49,423 nt of DNA from contig JAKLKU010000029.1 of the NCBI GenBank assembly GCA_023150475.1, positions 1 through 49,423 on the forward strand. The letters are read 5' to 3'. The position numbers were made by a program, and so were the translations under genes. The notes beneath the pieces are model-generated. The model was not told the origin of the DNA. It did no database searches and was given only the letters and a program-made list of their open reading frames with translations. This document shows positions 46,570-49,423 of the stretch, in pieces. Each line of letters starts with the position of its first letter. Within the stretch, counting starts at the first letter, position 1. The DNA is from Planctomycetota bacterium (GTDB lineage: Bacteria > Planctomycetota > UBA1135 > GCA-002686595).

Positions 46570-47523
46570 TCAGGGGTTCGCCAGGATCGACGCGATCACT
46601 GCGACGTTGACGATGTCGTCGGCGCTGCAGCCGCGCGAAAGGTCCATGTACGGTTGCTTCAACCCTTGCACGAGCGGCCCGAGCGCCGCTGCGCCGGCGA
46701 GGCGCTGCGCGAGCTTGTAACCGATGTTTCCGGCGTCGAGGTCGGGGAACACGAGCACGTTCGCGCGCCCGCCGACCGGCGAGCCCGGCGCCTTCTTCTC
46801 TTGCACGCCCGGCACGAGCGCCGCGTCGAGTTGGAGCTCGCCGTCGGAGCACAGTTCGGGCTTGCGCTTCTTCAGGAGCTCGGCGGCCGTGCGCACCTTG
46901 TCGACGTCGGCGTGTTCGGCCGAGCCTTTCGTCGAGAACGAAAGCAACGCGACGCGCGGGGCTTCGCCGACCAAGCGTCGGTGACTTTCCGCCGAGGCGA
47001 TCGCGATGTCGACCAGTTGATCGCTCGTCGGTTGCGGCACCACGCCGCAGTCGCCGAACGTGAGCACCTTGTCCTTGAACACCATCAAGAAGCAGGACGA
47101 GAGCGTCTTCGAACCGGGTGCGAGTCCAACGACCCACAGTCCGGCGCGCAGCACGTCGGCAGTGGGGGAATCGGACCCGCCGACTCCGGCGTGACAGTCG
47201 CCCGAGCGCACCAAGAACGCGCCGAACACCAACGGCTCCAGCACGCGCTTCGCGGCCTCGTCGGGCGACATGCCTTTCGACTTGCGCAGCTCGTAGAGTT
47301 CCTCGGCGAACTTCTTCGTGCGCGGATCCGTCTTCGGTCGCACCACTTCGACGCCGTGCGGAGGGCTCGCCATGCCGCCGTCGTCCACCAGCACCGGGAC
47401 CGCGAGCTTCTCGCCCGCCAGTTTCGCCGCGGCTTGCACCACGCGCGGATCACGCGCTTCCGGCAACACGACGCGACGCTGCAGTCGCCGCGACTTCTCT
47501 TGCAGTTCGAGCAGGATGTTCAT
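46570..47523 (-). CDS. pta: Phosphate acetyltransferase
   Basis: Pta interconverts acetyl-CoA and acetyl phosphate. The 317-residue protein is the short bacterial form: LQRRVVLPEARDPRVVQAAA at the start, AFLVRSGDCHAGVGGSDSPT then ADVLRAGLWVVGL, LTFGDCGVVPQPTSDQLVDI, RVALLSFSTKGSAEHADVDK, ELQLDAALVPGVQE and NVLVFPDLDAGNIGYKLAQR with LVQGLKQPYMDLSRG near the end. No acetate kinase gene is in the window. It overlaps the AtuA-like gene by four bases, so acyl-CoA metabolism is the likely context. Confidence 0.92.
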   Translation of the reverse strand: MNILLELQEKSRRLQRRVVLPEARDPRVVQAAAKLAGEKLAVPVLVDDGGMASPPHGVEVVRPKTDPRTKKFAEELYELRKSKGMSPDEAAKRVLEPLVFGAFLVRSGDCHAGVGGSDSPTADVLRAGLWVVGLAPGSKTLSSCFLMVFKDKVLTFGDCGVVPQPTSDQLVDIAIASAESHRRLVGEAPRVALLSFSTKGSAEHADVDKVRTAAELLKKRKPELCSDGELQLDAALVPGVQEKKAPGSPVGGRANVLVFPDLDAGNIGYKLAQRLAGAAALGPLVQGLKQPYMDLSRGCSADDIVNVAVIASILANP

Positions 47524-47867
47524 GGCTTCGGAGTGGCGTCGAGCACGCTCTGCGGCACGTCGAGTTCGAGACGGAGCACGGCGAGCCCGTGTGTCTTGCC
47601 TTGCGCGTCCGTCTTGAGCGACGCGGAGCCGCCGCCGCCGAGCGAGTCGAGCAGCAGGAAGTTGAGCGCGCGCAAGTTGTCGGCTTCGTAGCGTTTGACG
47701 TCGCCGAAGTTGATCGCGTGCATGTGACGCTTGACGACGTCGGCGGTGAGCGCCAGCTTCAAGAACGCATACGCCGCGTCGGAACGCGCCAACACGCCGA
47801 CGTTCGAACCTTCTCCTTTGTCGCCGGAGCGTGCGCACGCGATGCGTGAGAGTTGGACGTGCGGCAT
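47520..47867 (-). CDS. AtuA-like small protein
   Basis: The 115-residue protein resembles the C-terminal domain of AtuA-type proteins: VQLSRIACARSGDKGEGSNV with the RSGDKG motif, then GVLARSDAAY, and VKRHMHAINFGDVKRYEADN followed by LRALNFLLLDSLGGGGS. It probably completes the AtuA-family protein encoded just upstream, as a split two-subunit form. It overlaps pta by four bases and follows the AtuA gene by three bases. Confidence 0.88.
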   Translation of the reverse strand: MPHVQLSRIACARSGDKGEGSNVGVLARSDAAYAFLKLALTADVVKRHMHAINFGDVKRYEADNLRALNFLLLDSLGGGGSASLKTDAQGKTHGLAVLRLELDVPQSVLDATPKP

Positions 47868-47870
47868 GGG

Positions 47871-49244
47871 CTAGGAGCTGAAGACGCTGACTCGGGTCTG
47901 GATGTGTTCCTTGCGCACCAACGCGGGCCAGTAGCCGATGATCTCGGTCGCTTTAGGCCGTCCGCCGGCGAAGCCGGTGACTCCGGGCGGCCCGCTGGTG
48001 ACGAGCGGCACGAGCTCGAGCCCGAAACGATCGACCTTGTCTTCGTCCGGTCCCTTGACGCCCATGCGCAGCACGACTTCTGCGGGTTCCGCCGCGCTTG
48101 CCGCGTGGATGCCTGCATGACAGACGTTCGCGCCGACGAACTCGACGAGCCGCTCGTCCGGCCCGTAGCGGAACCCGTCCATCTCGAGGCGCTTCCAGAC
48201 GATTTCGGCGCAGAGCTTCGCTTTCGCGAGTGCGTCGGGGCCGCTGATCGTGAGCTGTCCGAGCGCCTTGAAGCCGTCTTCGTAGGAGAGCGACACTTTG
48301 TACGTCGGCGTCGCGGGCTTGCCTTTCGCGCCGGAACAGAACACGCGGTCCTTGCCCCGCTGCTCGAGTTGGATCGACGTGAAGTCCGCGATGCCGTCCG
48401 GCGTGACGTAGTTCTTCGGGTCACCCATCTCGTAGACGAGCTGGTGCGAGACGGTGGACACGTTGACGAGCCCACCGGTGCCTTCGTGCTTGGTGACCGT
48501 GAACGTGCCGTCGGCGCGGCACTCGACGATCGGATACCCGACTCGCGCGAGATCGGGCACGCTCTTCCAGTCGGTGAAGTTGCCGCCAGTGCACTGCGCG
48601 CCGCACTCGACGATGTGCCCTGCGAGCGTGCCCGCGGCGAGCAGGTCCCACTGATCGCGCTGCCACCCGAACTCGTGGATCAACGGCCCGAGGACGAGCC
48701 CGGGATCGGTCAGTCGCCCGGCGATCACGATCTGCGCGCCGCGGGCGAGCGCCTCGGCGACGGGGAACGCTCCGATGTACACGTTGGCGCTGGTGACGCG
48801 CTCACGCACGTCGGCGAGCGGCGCGCCAGTGTCCATGTTGGCGAGCGTCTCGCCTTTGTCCGCGAGCTCGTCCAGCCGACCGAGCACGTCGTCGCCTTCG
48901 ATGACGGCGACCTTGACCCCCGTGAGCCCGTGCTTCGCGAGCACCGCGAGCACGGCGTCCTTGCACGCGAGCGGATTGACGCCGCCCGCATTCGCGATCA
49001 CGCGCACCCCCTTCGCGACGAGCTTCGGCGCGATGCGATCGATCATCGTGACGAAGTCGGTGGCGTACCCCTTGCGCGGATCTCGAGCACGCTGCTTCTG
49101 CAGGATGCTCATCGTCACTTCCGCGAGGTAGTCGAGGGTGAGGTAGTCGAGCGGCCCTTCCTCGACGAGTCGGATCGGGCCGAGAATCGAGTCGCCCCAG
49201 AAGCCTTGACCGTTGGCGACGCGAACGAACTCCTTGGGCGGCAT
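47871..49244 (-). CDS. AtuA-family protein (DUF1446)
   Basis: The 457-residue protein shows the AtuA/DUF1446 pattern: FVRVANGQGFWGDSILGPIR at the start, LTLDYLAEVTMSILQKQRAR, VIANAGGVNPLACKDAVLAV, RVTSANVYIGAFPVAEALAR, IVIAGRLTDPGLVLGPLIHE and GHIVECGAQCTGGNFTDW. AtuA is linked to acyclic terpene (citronellol/geraniol) degradation in Pseudomonas, but most family members are uncharacterised. With the AtuA-like small protein and pta it forms a three-gene unit. The specific pathway here is unknown. Confidence 0.9.
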   Translation of the reverse strand: MPPKEFVRVANGQGFWGDSILGPIRLVEEGPLDYLTLDYLAEVTMSILQKQRARDPRKGYATDFVTMIDRIAPKLVAKGVRVIANAGGVNPLACKDAVLAVLAKHGLTGVKVAVIEGDDVLGRLDELADKGETLANMDTGAPLADVRERVTSANVYIGAFPVAEALARGAQIVIAGRLTDPGLVLGPLIHEFGWQRDQWDLLAAGTLAGHIVECGAQCTGGNFTDWKSVPDLARVGYPIVECRADGTFTVTKHEGTGGLVNVSTVSHQLVYEMGDPKNYVTPDGIADFTSIQLEQRGKDRVFCSGAKGKPATPTYKVSLSYEDGFKALGQLTISGPDALAKAKLCAEIVWKRLEMDGFRYGPDERLVEFVGANVCHAGIHAASAAEPAEVVLRMGVKGPDEDKVDRFGLELVPLVTSGPPGVTGFAGGRPKATEIIGYWPALVRKEHIQTRVSVFSS

Positions 49245-49276
49245 GAGAGATGACCTCTAAGTTTCGAGCCCCGCCA

Positions 49277-49286
49277 GGATACTGCC
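49277..49286 (-). repeat. GGCAGTATCC element after the right transposase-like stop
   Basis: Read on the minus strand, it begins two bases after the stop codon of the partial gene at 49289-49423, matching the arrangement at 108-117. It probably marks an insertion-sequence end just inside the window. Confidence 0.45.
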
Positions 49287-49288
49287 TC

Positions 49289-49423
49289 TCATCGCTGCGC
49301 CAAGTCGCGGTTCATGAAGGCCGGGAAGACGCGCAGTTTGAGGAGGCGCTCGACGGTCCAGGGCGCCTGCTCGAGGCCGAGCTTCATCGCCGGGGTGACG
49401 CCCGGCTCGTGGTTCACCCGGTC
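49289..49423 (-). CDS. C-terminal end of an IS1-like DDE transposase (partial)
   Basis: The frame is open from the window edge and ends at the stop in 49289-49291, giving 44 residues: DRVNHEPGVTPAMKLGLE then QAPWTVERLLKLRVF. The H....VTPAM..GL...W(T)VE.LL pattern matches the tail of IS1-like DDE transposases. It is related to the partial gene at 1-102 but clearly diverged at DNA level, and points the opposite way, so the same element family bounds the window on both sides. Confidence 0.6.
   Translation of the reverse strand, partial: DRVNHEPGVTPAMKLGLEQAPWTVERLLKLRVFPAFMNRDLAQR

Noticed and set aside
1..49423. The whole window as a composite transposon
   Set aside because: The two end genes are diverged rather than identical, the cargo is ordinary core and accessory chromosome (purEK, metH, pta), and no target duplication is visible.

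Overview
This 49.4-kb window is very GC-rich bacterial chromosome with densely packed genes on both strands. I infer a member of the Planctomycetota. The evidence is: an ECF sigma factor of the TIGR02999-like type divergent from a membrane Ser/Thr kinase with a TPR-like tail; a ThuA-DUF1080 secreted protein; few visible Shine-Dalgarno sequences; and several exported proteins ending in a domain that opens with YC(T/S)AKVNSLGCTP, which I associate with that phylum. No rRNA, tRNA, CRISPR array or prophage was seen.

Layout. 0-7 kb: the tail of a transposase-like gene, a membrane protein overlapping an ECF sigma gene, a 3-hydroxyisobutyrate-dehydrogenase-type oxidoreductase, and two adjacent exported proteins (a repeat protein and a metzincin protease) with the YCTAKVNSLGCTP tail. 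7-14.5 kb: the divergent ECF sigma/Ser-Thr kinase pair, a proline iminopeptidase, a small exported protein, a methyltransferase, and a divergent GlxA-type AraC regulator. 14.5-24 kb, mostly minus strand: metH behind an ArsR-methyltransferase fusion regulator (SahR-like), a hybrid histidine kinase, an acetyltransferase, a 540-bp gene-free gap with stem-loops, and an MFS transporter. 24-31 kb: ThuA-DUF1080 protein, then a six-gene minus-strand transcription unit hpf-terC-purE-purK-sbtA-sbtB with overlapping reading frames, and a divergent NhaR-type LysR regulator. 31-36 kb: a tricorn-type S41 protease, a SnoaL-like lipoprotein, a LOG-family protein and an Smr-domain protein. 36-42 kb: a metal-acquisition block bounded by strong terminators (Cys-rich lipoprotein, His-rich membrane protein, outer-membrane barrel, ABC binding protein, ATPase, permease, triple Cys-repeat protein). 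42-45.5 kb: two paralogous exported proteins flanking a broken third copy. 45.5-49.4 kb, minus strand: two FKBP lipoproteins, pta, an AtuA-like small protein and an AtuA-family protein, then a second transposase-like tail.

Most notable points. First, a bicarbonate transporter and its PII-like regulator (sbtAB) are translationally coupled to purE/purK, where PurK consumes bicarbonate. Second, a broken paralogue of the exported protein family carries nine 7-bp repeats whose copy number sets the reading frame. Third, diverged copies of one transposase-like tail lie at the two window ends in inverted orientation, each followed by GGCAGTATCC, and a third copy of that 10-mer lies alone near 19.02 kb. 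Fourth, the 540-bp gap at 22.1-22.7 kb looks unlike its surroundings and may hold a structured RNA. Functions are assigned from recognisable motifs; no database search was run.
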